In this document: positions 52,964 to 62,816 of the stretch, in pieces
Numbering within the stretch: position 1 is the stretch's first letter
How the letters are laid out: every line of letters starts with the position of its first letter
Assembly: GCF_900090225.1 (NCBI RefSeq)
Contig: NZ_FMHY01000002.1
Location: 2,046,001 to 2,110,000 of the forward strand
DNA length: 64,000 bases
From: Micromonospora eburnea
GTDB lineage: Bacteria; Actinomycetota; Actinomycetes; Mycobacteriales; Micromonosporaceae
Direction: 5' to 3'
Notes under the pieces: generated by a model
What the model was told of the DNA's origin: nothing
Seen by the model: only the letters and a program-made list of their open reading frames with translations
Databases searched by the model: none
Made by a program: the position numbers and the translations under genes

Positions 52964-53009
52964 TCGAGGCGTCTCCCATGCATTCACCATCGCGCGGGAG
53001 GCGCCTCGA
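52964..53009 (+). promoter_or_regulatory. 14-bp hairpin presenting the tsnR start codon
   Basis: TCGAGGCGTCTCCC (52964-52977) pairs with 52996-53009 (one G-U pair). The 18-nt loop begins exactly with ATG 52978. It may regulate tsnR translation or end the rplT transcript. Confidence 0.5.
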
Positions 53010-53817
53010 CGCTGTCTCCGGCCCGTTCACCCCGCGTACCCCGAGGGTCGTCGCGGCCCGCCGGCTGCACCGCCGCCGCGACCGCGACACCACCGGCCGG
53101 TTCCTGGCCGAGGGACCGCAGGCCGTCCGTGAGGCCCTCGCCCGCGGCGGCACCGTCGTCGAACTCTTCGGCACCCCGGCCGCCCTCGACCGGTACGCCG
53201 ATCTGGCCGCCGCGGCCGCCCGTGCGGACGTACCGGTCTCCGAGGTCACCGACGAGGCCCTCGCCGCGCTCGCCGAGACGGTCGCCCCGCAGGGCCTGGT
53301 CGCCGTCTGCCGGCAGCTCGACGTGCCCCTGGACACCGCCCTGGCGCGCGGGCCGCGGCTGGTCGCGGTGCTGGCCGAGATCCGCGACCCGGGCAACGCC
53401 GGCACCGTGCTGCGCACCGCCGACGCCGCCGGCGCGGGCGCGGTGGTCTTCGCCGGGGACGCGGTCGACCCGTACAACGGCAAGTGCGTGCGGGCCTCCG
53501 CCGGCAGCTTGTTCCACGTCGACGTGGTCCGCGCCGCCGACCCTCTCGCGGCGGTCGAGGCGCTGCGGGCCGCCGGGCTCACCGTCTTCGCCACCACCGG
53601 GTACGGCGACAGCGACCTCGACGACCTCGCCGACGCCGGCCGGCTGGCCACCCCCACCGCCTGGCTCTTCGGCTCCGAGGCACACGGCCTGCCCGAGGAA
53701 CTGACCGAGGCGGCCGACGCCCGGGTCCGGGTGCCGCTGCACGGGCGCGCCGAGAGCCTCAACCTGGCTGCGGCGGCGGCCGTCTGCCTGTACGCTTCAG
53801 CGAGAGCACTGCGCTGA
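52978..53817 (+). CDS. SPOUT-family RNA 2'-O-methyltransferase (TrmH/TsnR type)
   Basis: 279 aa. The N-terminal substrate-binding part is TPRVVAARRLHRRRDRDTTG and FLAEGPQAVREAL. The SPOUT knot has LVAVLAEIRDPGNAGTVLRT near residue 125, AWLFGSEAHGLPEEL near 225, and the C-terminal VPLHGRAESLNLAAAAAVCL with the conserved Asn. It probably methylates 23S rRNA ribose. ATG 52978 lies in a hairpin loop and has no clear ribosome binding site. It follows rplT by 32 nt, a conserved neighbourhood. Confidence 0.9.
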   Translation: MHSPSRGRRLDAVSGPFTPRTPRVVAARRLHRRRDRDTTGRFLAEGPQAVREALARGGTVVELFGTPAALDRYADLAAAAARADVPVSEVTDEALAALAETVAPQGLVAVCRQLDVPLDTALARGPRLVAVLAEIRDPGNAGTVLRTADAAGAGAVVFAGDAVDPYNGKCVRASAGSLFHVDVVRAADPLAAVEALRAAGLTVFATTGYGDSDLDDLADAGRLATPTAWLFGSEAHGLPEELTEAADARVRVPLHGRAESLNLAAAAAVCLYASARALR

Positions 53818-53888
53818 CCTCCGTCATGCGCACACACAGCAGGGGGAGCCGTCCACGTGATGAACGCGCCACGGCGTTCGTTTAGCCA

Positions 53889-53908
53889 GCCCGCCGGTGT
53901 CGGCGGGC
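53889..53908 (+). terminator. Hairpin after tsnR
   Basis: GCCCGCCG-GTGT-CGGCGGGC, a perfect 8-bp stem 71 nt after the tsnR stop and upstream of the pheS promoter candidate. No T-run. Confidence 0.45.
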
Positions 53909-53972
53909 GGCGGGCCTGACCCTTCCCCCTGCGTAACTCCCACCGGCGGGCTGCGGCGAAGCCGCGCGTCCG

Positions 53973-53978
53973 TAGACT
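53973..53978 (+). promoter_or_regulatory. Candidate -10 box for pheST
   Basis: TAGACT, 52 nt before the pheS ATG. It predicts a leader of about 45 nt containing gtgaggga (54010-54017), a weak ribosome binding site. Confidence 0.4.
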
Positions 53979-53985
53979 CGCCTAG

Positions 53986-55104
<1,119 letters not shown>

Positions 55105-55144
55105 CGGTGCGGGCACGAGTTACGGAGACGGTGGTTTAACGGTC

Positions 55145-57694
55145 ATGCGAGTTTCTGTCAGTTGGCTGCGGGAGCACGTCGAACTCCCCGCCGACCTGCC
55201 CACCGGCGACCTGGAGCAGGCGCTGGTCGACCTCGGCATCGAGGTGGAGTCCATCGAGGACCTGCGGGAGTCGGTCACCGGCCCGCTGGTGGTCGGCGAG
55301 GTCCTGGAGATCGAGGAGCTGACCGGCTTCAAGAAGCCCATCCGCTTCTGCAAGGTCGACGTCGGCGCCGCCAACGGCACCGGCGAGCCGCAGGAGATCG
55401 TCTGCGGGGCGCGCAACTTCGCCCCGGGCGACCGGGTGGTGGTGATCCTCCCCGGCGGCGTGCTGCCCGGCAACTTCGCCATCGGGGCGCGCAAGACGTA
55501 CGGGCGCAACTCCAACGGCATGATCTGCTCCGCCAAGGAGCTGGGCCTGGGTGACGACCACTCGGGCATCATCGTGCTGCCCGAGGACACGAAGGCCCAG
55601 CCCGGCGACGACGCCCGCCCGGTGGTCGGTCTCGACGACGTGGTGGTCGACCTGGAGATCACCCCCGACCGCGGGTACGCGTTGAGCGTGCGGGGCATCG
55701 CCCGCGAGCTGTCGCACGCCCTCGGCGTGCCGTTCCGTGACCCGGCCGCCGGGGACGCGCCGGGCGCCACCGCCGAGCCGGCGTACCCGGTCGAGGTGCG
55801 GGACACCGTCGGCTGCGACCGGTTCGCCGCCCGGATGGTCCGCGGCGTCGACCCGACCGCGCAGACGCCCGGTTGGATGTCCCAGCGGCTCACTGTCGCC
55901 GGCATCCGCAGCATCTCGCTGGCGGTCGACATCACCAACTACCTGATGCTCGAACTCGGCCAGCCGATGCACGCGTTCGACGCCGACCGGATCAGCGGGC
56001 CGCTGGTGGTCCGCCGCGCCGAGCCCGGGGAGAAGCTCACCACCCTGGACGGTGTGACCCGGGCGCTGGTCGCCGAGGACATGGTCATCTGCGATGATTC
56101 CGGGCCGATCTCGCTCGCTGCGGTGATGGGCGGCGAGACCAGCGAGGTCGTCGCCTCCACCACGAACGTGCTCTTCGAGGCGGCGCACTGGGACCCGGCG
56201 ATGGTGGGCCGCACCGCCCGTCGGCACAGGCTGTTCAGTGAGGCGGCCAAGCGCTGGGAGCGGGGCGTCGACCCGACCCTGCCCCTGATCGCGCTGGAGA
56301 AGGCGGTCCGGCTGCTCACCGAGCACGGCGGTGGCACCGCCGGCGCGGAGATCCTCGATGTCTCCCACGTCCGGCCGCGTACCCCGGTCACCCTGCCGGC
56401 CGATCTGCCGTCGCGCCGGGTGGGGGTGACGTACTCGCCGGAGCGGGTGGTCGAGCTGCTGGAGCAGGTCGGCTGCACGGTCGAGCGGGGCACCGACCGG
56501 CTCGACGAGGACCCGGGCGAGGTCGGGGTGGCCGCCCGCGGTCGCGCCGAGGTGCTGACCGTGACCCCGCCGAGCTGGCGACCCGACCTCACCGACCCGG
56601 CCGACCTGGTCGAGGAGGTGGTCCGCCTCGACGGGTACGACCGGGTGCCGTCGGTGCTGCCCACCGCGCCGCCCGGCCGTGGCCTCACCTGGCAGCAGCA
56701 GCGCCGGCGGTCGATCGCCCGGTCGCTCGCCGAGCGGGGGTACGTCGAGGTGCTGGCGCACCCGTTCGTCTCCGTGGAACTGGCCGATCAGCTCGGCCTG
56801 CCCGCCGACGACCCGCGCCGGCCGGCGGTACGGGTGGCCAACCCGCTGTCCGAGGAGGAGCCGCTGCTGCGTACCACGCTGCTCGGCCCGCTGCTCGGCA
56901 TCCTCAAGCGCAACGTGGGCCGGGGCCAGCGCGACGTGGCGATCTACGAGATCGGTGCGGTGTTCCACCCGCGGCCCGGCGTCGGCGCGCCGCCGGCCAT
57001 GGGCGTGGACCGCCGGCCCACCGACGAGGAATTCGCCGCCGCCGACGCGGTGGTGCCGGACCAGCCGCGGCACGTCGCCGTGGCGCTGGCCGGCGAGATC
57101 GAGCCGGCCGGCTGGTGGGGCGCGGGCCGGGCGGCCGGCTGGGCGGACGCCGTGGAGGCGGGCCGGGACGTCCTCGCCGCCGCCGGCATCCCCGCCGACC
57201 GGGTCACCGTGCGGGCCGCCGAGCGCGCCCCCTGGCACCCCGGCCGTTGCGCCGAACTGTTGGTGAACGGCACCCCGGTCGGCTACGCCGGTGAGCTGCA
57301 TCCGGCCGTGCTGGCGGCGCTGGAGCTGCCCCGCCGTACCTGCGCCATGGAGCTGAACCTGGACGCGCTGCCCGCGGCGCCGATGGTGGCCGGCCCGGCC
57401 GTCTCCACCTTCCCGCCCGCGCTGATCGACGTGGCGCTGGTGGTGGACGAGTCGGTGCCCGCCGCCGAGGTCGAGCGGGCCCTGGTCGAGGGGGCCGGCG
57501 ACCTGCTGGAGGACGTCCGGCTCTTCGACGTGTACGCCTCCGAGCAGCTCGGCGCGGGCCGCCGGTCGCTGGCGTACAAGTTGACGTTCCGGGCCCCGGA
57601 CCGGACGCTCACCGGCGAGGAGACGGTGGCCGCCCGCGACGCGGCGGTGGCCGAGACCGCCCGTCGCTTCGGCGCCACCCTGCGCGGCGCCTGA
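55145..57694 (+). CDS. pheT: Phenylalanyl-tRNA synthetase beta subunit
   Basis: 849 aa. The N-terminal EMAP-like tRNA-binding OB fold is at about 40-150 (GPLVVGEVLEIEELTGFKKP). The B3/B4 editing domain has SISLAVDITNYLMLELGQPM. The B5 domain and catalytic-like core follow, and the C-terminal anticodon-binding FDX-ACB domain starts at FPPALIDVALVVDESVPAAE. ATG 55145 has no strong ribosome binding site. Confidence 0.96.
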   Translation: MRVSVSWLREHVELPADLPTGDLEQALVDLGIEVESIEDLRESVTGPLVVGEVLEIEELTGFKKPIRFCKVDVGAANGTGEPQEIVCGARNFAPGDRVVVILPGGVLPGNFAIGARKTYGRNSNGMICSAKELGLGDDHSGIIVLPEDTKAQPGDDARPVVGLDDVVVDLEITPDRGYALSVRGIARELSHALGVPFRDPAAGDAPGATAEPAYPVEVRDTVGCDRFAARMVRGVDPTAQTPGWMSQRLTVAGIRSISLAVDITNYLMLELGQPMHAFDADRISGPLVVRRAEPGEKLTTLDGVTRALVAEDMVICDDSGPISLAAVMGGETSEVVASTTNVLFEAAHWDPAMVGRTARRHRLFSEAAKRWERGVDPTLPLIALEKAVRLLTEHGGGTAGAEILDVSHVRPRTPVTLPADLPSRRVGVTYSPERVVELLEQVGCTVERGTDRLDEDPGEVGVAARGRAEVLTVTPPSWRPDLTDPADLVEEVVRLDGYDRVPSVLPTAPPGRGLTWQQQRRRSIARSLAERGYVEVLAHPFVSVELADQLGLPADDPRRPAVRVANPLSEEEPLLRTTLLGPLLGILKRNVGRGQRDVAIYEIGAVFHPRPGVGAPPAMGVDRRPTDEEFAAADAVVPDQPRHVAVALAGEIEPAGWWGAGRAAGWADAVEAGRDVLAAAGIPADRVTVRAAERAPWHPGRCAELLVNGTPVGYAGELHPAVLAALELPRRTCAMELNLDALPAAPMVAGPAVSTFPPALIDVALVVDESVPAAEVERALVEGAGDLLEDVRLFDVYASEQLGAGRRSLAYKLTFRAPDRTLTGEETVAARDAAVAETARRFGATLRGA

Positions 57695-57708
57695 CGCCCC
57701 CACCACAG

Positions 57709-57738
57709 CGGGGTCCCTTCCTGCGGGAAGGGACCCCG
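57709..57738. terminator. Bidirectional terminator between pheT and the Crp-like gene
   Basis: CGGGGTCCCTTCC (57709-57721) pairs perfectly with 57726-57738 around TGCG. It separates convergent genes, 14 nt after pheT and immediately before the stop of the minus-strand gene (which it touches only at its 3' edge). Confidence 0.85.
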
Positions 57739-58620
57739 TCACTCCTCGTCGGGATCCAGCTCGCCGAGATCGCGCAGACGCGACAGGTCTCGTACGGTGA
57801 TTCGCCGGTAGTCGGTGTCGACGAGGCGGTCGGTGCGGAGTCCGCGGAGAGCCTTCTGAACGGACGTCTCCGCTGCTCCGCAGATGGTGGCCAGCTCGGG
57901 CTGGGTGAGGCGGACGTCGATGACCATTCCGTCCCGGCTTCGCCGGCCGTGGGTCCTACACAACTCGGCGATCACCCGAGCCACCCGGATCTTGACCGCG
58001 TACGAGGTGAAGTCGATGCGGCGACGGTTGGACCAGCGCAGCCGGTCGGCGACCATGGCCGCGAGTTCGAGTGCGGCCCCGGGATGATCCTTCAGGAACC
58101 GGGTGAAGGTTTCCCGGGGAATGACGCTGTACCGGGTCGGACCGCAGGTGGTCACCGTCGCCGAGCGGGGTTGGTCGTTGAGTGCCGACATCTCGCCGAC
58201 GAGGTCGCCCCCGACGCGTAGGGACAGCAGCGCCGAGCGCCCGTCAGGAAGATGTGCCGTCACCTTCGTCAGCCCTTCCTCCAGCAGCACGAGGTGTGAC
58301 TCGCGTGTCCCCTGATGGATCAGGATCTGGCCGGCCGGCACCTGCCGGCGGACGCCCAGGCCGAGGATGACCGTGCGGACATGCGGGTCCAAGCGCTGGA
58401 GGAATGTTCCATAGGGCCACTGGGCCTCCGGACCACTTCGCCGCATCAGCCGCCTCACTCTCCCCGTCCAGCGAAAGCCGTCGAAGCGTAGCCGAACCTG
58501 CACGTAGCGCGATGCCCCGCGGAGCAGGGCGACCAGCACGGCGTGGAGAACCAGCAGCGCCAACACCTGCGCCGGTGTCCAGCCGGCCACCAGAAGGAGC
58601 TCGGTGAGGAGGTCAACCAT
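57739..58620 (-). CDS. Crp/Fnr-family regulator with an N-terminal membrane helix
   Basis: 293 aa. A hydrophobic segment at about residues 5-33 (AQVLALLVLHAVLVALLRGA) is unusual for this family and suggests membrane tethering. A cyclic-nucleotide-binding jelly roll follows at about 75-190: HLVLLEEGLTKVTAH, then GGDLVGEMSALNDQPRSATV, with the R-S-A binding signature. The Crp-type helix-turn-helix is near 243-270 (LTQPELATICGAAETSVQKA). It is divergent from a nucleotidyl-cyclase-like gene, a suggestive pairing. ATG at 58620. Confidence 0.85.
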   Translation of the reverse strand: MVDLLTELLLVAGWTPAQVLALLVLHAVLVALLRGASRYVQVRLRFDGFRWTGRVRRLMRRSGPEAQWPYGTFLQRLDPHVRTVILGLGVRRQVPAGQILIHQGTRESHLVLLEEGLTKVTAHLPDGRSALLSLRVGGDLVGEMSALNDQPRSATVTTCGPTRYSVIPRETFTRFLKDHPGAALELAAMVADRLRWSNRRRIDFTSYAVKIRVARVIAELCRTHGRRSRDGMVIDVRLTQPELATICGAAETSVQKALRGLRTDRLVDTDYRRITVRDLSRLRDLGELDPDEE

Positions 58621-58795
58621 GGTCTCAGCACAGCGCGGACGCGGCGGCGGGATACCCGACGAAGGTGGGAAGCCGGGTAGCCGACAACCTCGACGGATGC
58701 CGTACTTCTACGGGGTTCTGCCTCGGCGATGGCGGTTCCATGTGCCTGCGGTCCCGCCGGCGGTGGCGGGCTGATGGCGAAGGGGCGACACGTCG

Positions 58796-59620
58796 ATGCA
58801 CCATCCCGAGCGACGGCTGTTGATCTGCGTGGACATGGAGCGGTACAGCCGCCGGAGCAATCTGCAGCAGTATGAGGCGCAGAAGGAGTTCCCCAACCTT
58901 CTGCAGGGGGCCGCCAGCGCGGTCGGACTGGACCGGATGACCTGGAGCACCCAGCAGGCTGGCGACGGAGAGCTGGCGATCCTGCCCCGCGACGTACCGG
59001 AGTCGCGGGTGATCGGTCGTTTCGTTCCCGAACTGAACAGGCGGCTGCGTGCCTACAATCTGAGCCGGGTGGATGCTGCCCGGATCCGCCTGCGAATCGC
59101 CGTGCACCAGGGCCTCGTGCATCTCGACGGGGCGAACGGCTTTCCCGGCTCCGCCGTCGTCTTTGTCTGCCGGCTCTGCGACGCCGGCCCGGTGAAGCGA
59201 GCCCTGGCGGCCTTCCCGGACGCGGGCGTGGCGCTCGTCGTATCCACCGAGATTTTTCGGGATGTGGTCTCCGAGTACCCGGAGGAAATGCGACCGGAGC
59301 GTTTCCGGCGGGTCCGGGTCAGCCACGCGGACAAGGAGTTCGAGGAGTCCGCCTGGGTCTGCGTGGTGGACGAGGACCTGTCCTCGATGCCGTTGGACGG
59401 TGACGACCGGACGGACCGGGCCAGCCGGACCGAGCGGAGCTCGTCGACCTCGACCGGCCGACCGGCGTCCCGTTCCTCCGGTTCCGTCGGCCCAGGTGGC
59501 GGCGGCATTCGTACCGGTGACATCTGGGTGAACGGGCCGAACGCCATCGGTACCAATGCGACGGCGATCGGCTCGGTCGGTCGCGACGCCGTCTTCGGCC
59601 GAGACGGCGATCAGCGATGA
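58796..59620 (+). CDS. Class III nucleotidyl-cyclase-like protein with a C-terminal Gly/Ala/Thr motif
   Basis: 274 aa. Residues about 6-195 follow the class III cyclase pattern: LLICVDMERYS with Asp13, QQAGDGELAIL with Asp57, and LRIAVHQGLVHLDG near 99-112. Both metal Asp are kept, but the purine-specifying Lys and the usual VNxAARL (here VVFVCRLCD) are not, so activity is uncertain. A Ser/Thr/Arg-rich linker (about 200-235) leads to a motif at 241-261 with core N-A-I-G-T-N-A-T-A-I-G. The next protein carries a matching motif. SD gaagggg (58779-58785). The stop overlaps the next gene (ATGA). The 175-nt gap before it holds nothing I recognise. Confidence 0.7.
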   Translation: MHHPERRLLICVDMERYSRRSNLQQYEAQKEFPNLLQGAASAVGLDRMTWSTQQAGDGELAILPRDVPESRVIGRFVPELNRRLRAYNLSRVDAARIRLRIAVHQGLVHLDGANGFPGSAVVFVCRLCDAGPVKRALAAFPDAGVALVVSTEIFRDVVSEYPEEMRPERFRRVRVSHADKEFEESAWVCVVDEDLSSMPLDGDDRTDRASRTERSSSTSTGRPASRSSGSVGPGGGGIRTGDIWVNGPNAIGTNATAIGSVGRDAVFGRDGDQR

Positions 59621-61845
59621 ACACGTTCGTCGACTCATCCCGGGAGGACCGGGAAGCACCGCCGCCGGACCCGGATGGGCCGGTGGAGCCGCCGTCTGAT
59701 CCCGATGAGGACGCACCAGACTCGACGGCCGCCCTGGACGGGGACGGCGTGGACGAGGACTTGGACGAGGAACCGCTCGACCCGCTCGACGTCATCGGCC
59801 GGCTCTCCGCCCTGCTCGGCGCCCCGTCCGGGATCGGGGTCGGGGACGTGCACGTCCGAGGCCAGAATGCGACCGGGACCGGGGCGACCGCGATCGGCAC
59901 GCTGAACGTCACGATGGCGGGCGCGGGTGGCGGGCGAACCTGGTCGGAGCTGCTGAGCGGGATGGCAGTGCGGCACTTGGCCGACGGCTACGCCGTAGCA
60001 CCGAGCGACCAGCAGCTCGATCGGCGCCTCAAGCAGCGCAGCCTGGTCTGCCTTTCTGGACAGAACGGCAGCGGGCGGTACACGGCGGCGTGTCTAGCCT
60101 CCGCTAGGCGCCACGGCTACGACCGGGTGGGTCTGCTGAACGCGGAGAGCCCGGCGGACCTGATCCACGCAGCCGGCGCCCTGCGTCCCGGACACGGCTA
60201 CGTCCTGCGCCTGGATGAGGCGGGGGTCCGGGAGCTTGACGGGATGACCCTGGTCGGTCTGGCCACGCGCGTCGAGGCCGCGACCGCCACCGTGGTGCTT
60301 GTCGGTGACTTCCTGCGACGCGACGAGTTCGCCGCTCACCTCGTCGAACATCAGTCCCCTGCGGCAGCCGACGTCTTCCGGGCGCAGCTCCGCCAGCAGT
60401 TACGGAGCCGGTGTGTCGGAGGGTGCGGGGACGGTTGCGCCAGGCGGTGCGTCGACCTCTACGTCGAGGACGAATGCGCCACCCACCCGCTGCTTCTGGC
60501 CTACCTGAACGGTGGTCCCCGTCCGGGCGAGGTGGCCCGGGTGGTCGACCTCATCGCGCAGCACCCGGTCCGGGGAGCGGAGCTCACACAGCGGTTGGAG
60601 AGACTGCTTCCCCGACAGTTGCGTGAGCGGGCTGGTCGGATCCTTGACTGCGCGGACTCCGGCACGGACGTCGCGGGATTCTGGACCGACGCCGACCGTC
60701 GTGCCTTCCGGATTTCCTGTGCGGTGCTGGCCGGACAGCCAGTGGTGGAGATTCATCAGGCGGCGCGGCTCCTGGCCGCGCCCGACCTGCCGGGGGCCGT
60801 GCCGAACGCCGGGCCATCGGGTCGGGCCGGCGCGGCGCTCGATTCCCTCCTGGGTCCCACCCTCCGACAGGCCGTGCTAGTGATGGATGACGACCGGCTT
60901 CCGGCCGGCCGGCGGATCGAGTTCGCCCCGGGAAATGACGCCCTGCGTGCCGCTCTGCTGGACGTCGCGTGGGAGGACTGGTGGCTGCCCGAGCAGCTGT
61001 TGCGCTGGTGGAGCGAGCTCGCCCGGGACGGCATGCCGGGAGTCAGGCAGGCGGCCGCCGGCGCGATCGGCTGGTCGGCCGGCCACGGTGTGCAACACGC
61101 GCTGCGGGTCGTGGACCAGTTGGCCCGCGAGCGCCGCGCCAGCGTGCGGCAGGCGGCGGCCATCGCGCTGGTCGCCATGGCGATGCAACCCCCGTTGCGG
61201 CAACGGATCCGCGCCGAGCTGGATGGGTGGGCCGCAGGCGGCGCGGCGCACCTGCGTGACACCGTGGCACGTGCATACGCCCTCGGCCTGGCCCGCCTCT
61301 GGCCCGACGCGGCGCTCGTGCAGCTGCGCCAGGTGGCGCAGGCGCGGATGCAACGGTGGCAGAACTCCGTGGTCCGCGGCTTGGTGCAGGTGTACGAGGC
61401 GGGGCACGCGCCGAACGTCATGGCCGCTTTGGCCGAATGGACCGCCTCGCCCGAACCCGAGGTGCGTCTGCATGCCGGGCGGGCGATGCGTATCCTCGCC
61501 GACCGATGGTCGCCCGCGCCCCGCGAACACTGGCCCGAACTGCTGGATCTGGCCCGCGGCGGCACCGTCTCGCTGACCGACCTGGCCACCTGCTGGGCGG
61601 GCGCGCTCGCCCTCCCCGGAACCGCTTACCGCACCTGGCGGACGCTCGGGTTCTGGCTCAACCGCGCCGACGGGCACCCCGAGGTCGCGGCGTACTGCCT
61701 GAAGCTGCTGAGCCTGGTGGTGGACGGCCGCGAACCGCTCCGGCGCCGCCTGGACCACCAGCTGCGGCATGTCTGGGGCCCTCTCATGCCCCACAACACC
61801 CTGCTCGACGACGTACGACGACTCACGGACGAGGACCACCCATGA
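59617..61845 (+). CDS. Large P-loop (STAND-like) protein with HEAT-like repeats and the matching motif
   Basis: 742 aa. Residues 1-60 are acidic and Pro-rich. Residues 76-96 carry the motif with core N-A-T-G-T-G-A-T-A-I-G. A Walker-A-like GQNGSGRYT (148-156) has Arg in place of Lys, with a Walker-B-like VLRLDE ending at 201. Cys266, 270, 274 and 278 form C-x3-C-x3-C-x3-C. From about 445 on, helical repeats with V-R-Q-A-A-A (477-513) and E-V-R-L-H-A-G-R (615-622) resemble HEAT units. This is the plan of NLR-like sensors. ATG 59617 is coupled to the cyclase-like gene and the stop to the next gene. Confidence 0.65.
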   Translation: MNTFVDSSREDREAPPPDPDGPVEPPSDPDEDAPDSTAALDGDGVDEDLDEEPLDPLDVIGRLSALLGAPSGIGVGDVHVRGQNATGTGATAIGTLNVTMAGAGGGRTWSELLSGMAVRHLADGYAVAPSDQQLDRRLKQRSLVCLSGQNGSGRYTAACLASARRHGYDRVGLLNAESPADLIHAAGALRPGHGYVLRLDEAGVRELDGMTLVGLATRVEAATATVVLVGDFLRRDEFAAHLVEHQSPAAADVFRAQLRQQLRSRCVGGCGDGCARRCVDLYVEDECATHPLLLAYLNGGPRPGEVARVVDLIAQHPVRGAELTQRLERLLPRQLRERAGRILDCADSGTDVAGFWTDADRRAFRISCAVLAGQPVVEIHQAARLLAAPDLPGAVPNAGPSGRAGAALDSLLGPTLRQAVLVMDDDRLPAGRRIEFAPGNDALRAALLDVAWEDWWLPEQLLRWWSELARDGMPGVRQAAAGAIGWSAGHGVQHALRVVDQLARERRASVRQAAAIALVAMAMQPPLRQRIRAELDGWAAGGAAHLRDTVARAYALGLARLWPDAALVQLRQVAQARMQRWQNSVVRGLVQVYEAGHAPNVMAALAEWTASPEPEVRLHAGRAMRILADRWSPAPREHWPELLDLARGGTVSLTDLATCWAGALALPGTAYRTWRTLGFWLNRADGHPEVAAYCLKLLSLVVDGREPLRRRLDHQLRHVWGPLMPHNTLLDDVRRLTDEDHP

Positions 61846-62672
61846 GCAATCACCCCCACGCGAACCCGAGCGTCCACACCTCCGTTCCCCGCCAGACGGA
61901 GCGTCGCCGCTGGTGGCATGCCATCTTCCCGCCCCAGGAACCGACCTTCATCACGCCGCCTCCACCGCCTCCGGCAGATGTCAGCGCGTCCTATCGCCAG
62001 GACGCGCCGCAGCCCATCCTCGTGCCCGCGAGGGGAGACGCCTTCGACTTCCGTCTCCATGCCGTCTACAACTGGACGGGCCGGAACATGACCTACGACG
62101 AGCTTCGGTTCCGGGCTGAGCGTTACCTGCTCTGGGCCGGTGGCATTGTCCGTGAGCAGGCCGTCGACCTCGCCCGGCAGCACGAACCGCACCGCTCGTA
62201 CGAGTTGGAGCAGGCGTTGAGCGCGCGCCTCTCGGGGCAGCGCTGGCCCCGCCAGGGCAACCTGCCGTACTTCACAGTGCAGGTCAGGGTGAGTCCGGAC
62301 GAGCGCGTCCGGGAGCGGTTGCGACCGTACTGGGAAGACCGGATCAAGTTGGAGTGCGACCACGAGCTCGAGAAGATCAAGGCGTGCCAGGCTGACGACC
62401 TGACCCGGCGCTGGTGCGCGGTCCTGCTGAACCTCGAGGACGACCCGGTGACCGCGCACGCGGCGCGACTGGCCGGGGAGCAGTTCGCCGAGGTCTTCCG
62501 ACGCTATGTGGCGGAGCGGCGGGAGGCGGTGCCGGAGTTGGTGCAGCTGCTCCGGGAGGCGGTGCGCGGGCACAACGACCTCGGCATGGGGCCGTCGGAG
62601 TACACGCAGGCGTGGGACGCCGCCCTGCGTACGTACGAACGACAGCACCGGCTCACCGAACGAACGAACTGA
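61842..62672 (+). CDS. Unrecognised 276-aa protein of the cyclase-like/STAND-like operon
   Basis: ATG 61842 overlaps the upstream stop (ATGA), so it is part of the same translation unit. The first 60 residues are disordered and Pro-rich (ITPPPPPPADVSA), preceded by a WWHAIFPP stretch. The middle is mixed: AFDFRLHAVYNWTGRNMTYD, then NLPYFTVQVRVSPDERVRER. The C-terminal half is charged helix (DRIKLECDHELEKIKACQAD). The strand-then-long-helix order weakly recalls SPFH/band-7 proteins, but I would not assign it. No membrane helix or catalytic motif is evident. Confidence 0.6.
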   Translation: MSNHPHANPSVHTSVPRQTERRRWWHAIFPPQEPTFITPPPPPPADVSASYRQDAPQPILVPARGDAFDFRLHAVYNWTGRNMTYDELRFRAERYLLWAGGIVREQAVDLARQHEPHRSYELEQALSARLSGQRWPRQGNLPYFTVQVRVSPDERVRERLRPYWEDRIKLECDHELEKIKACQADDLTRRWCAVLLNLEDDPVTAHAARLAGEQFAEVFRRYVAERREAVPELVQLLREAVRGHNDLGMGPSEYTQAWDAALRTYERQHRLTERTN

Positions 62673-62816
62673 CGCCTCGACCGAGGGAGCCCTTCCCGGC
62701 GCCGAGAAGGGCTCCGGAGCCACGTGGCATGGGTGAGCGATGCGTCGAGCCGCCATGACCGTCGTGAAATACTCTGGAATACTGGTCCAAAACGGGCAAA
62801 ACATAGGGCAACCGAC

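Noticed and set aside
53824..53951. A phenylalanine attenuator before pheS (short ORFs and alternative GCCCGCCGG pairings)
   Set aside because: The short frames contain only one Phe codon, and a likely pheS -10 box (53973) lies downstream of the hairpins, so they would not be in that transcript. A terminator for tsnR is simpler.
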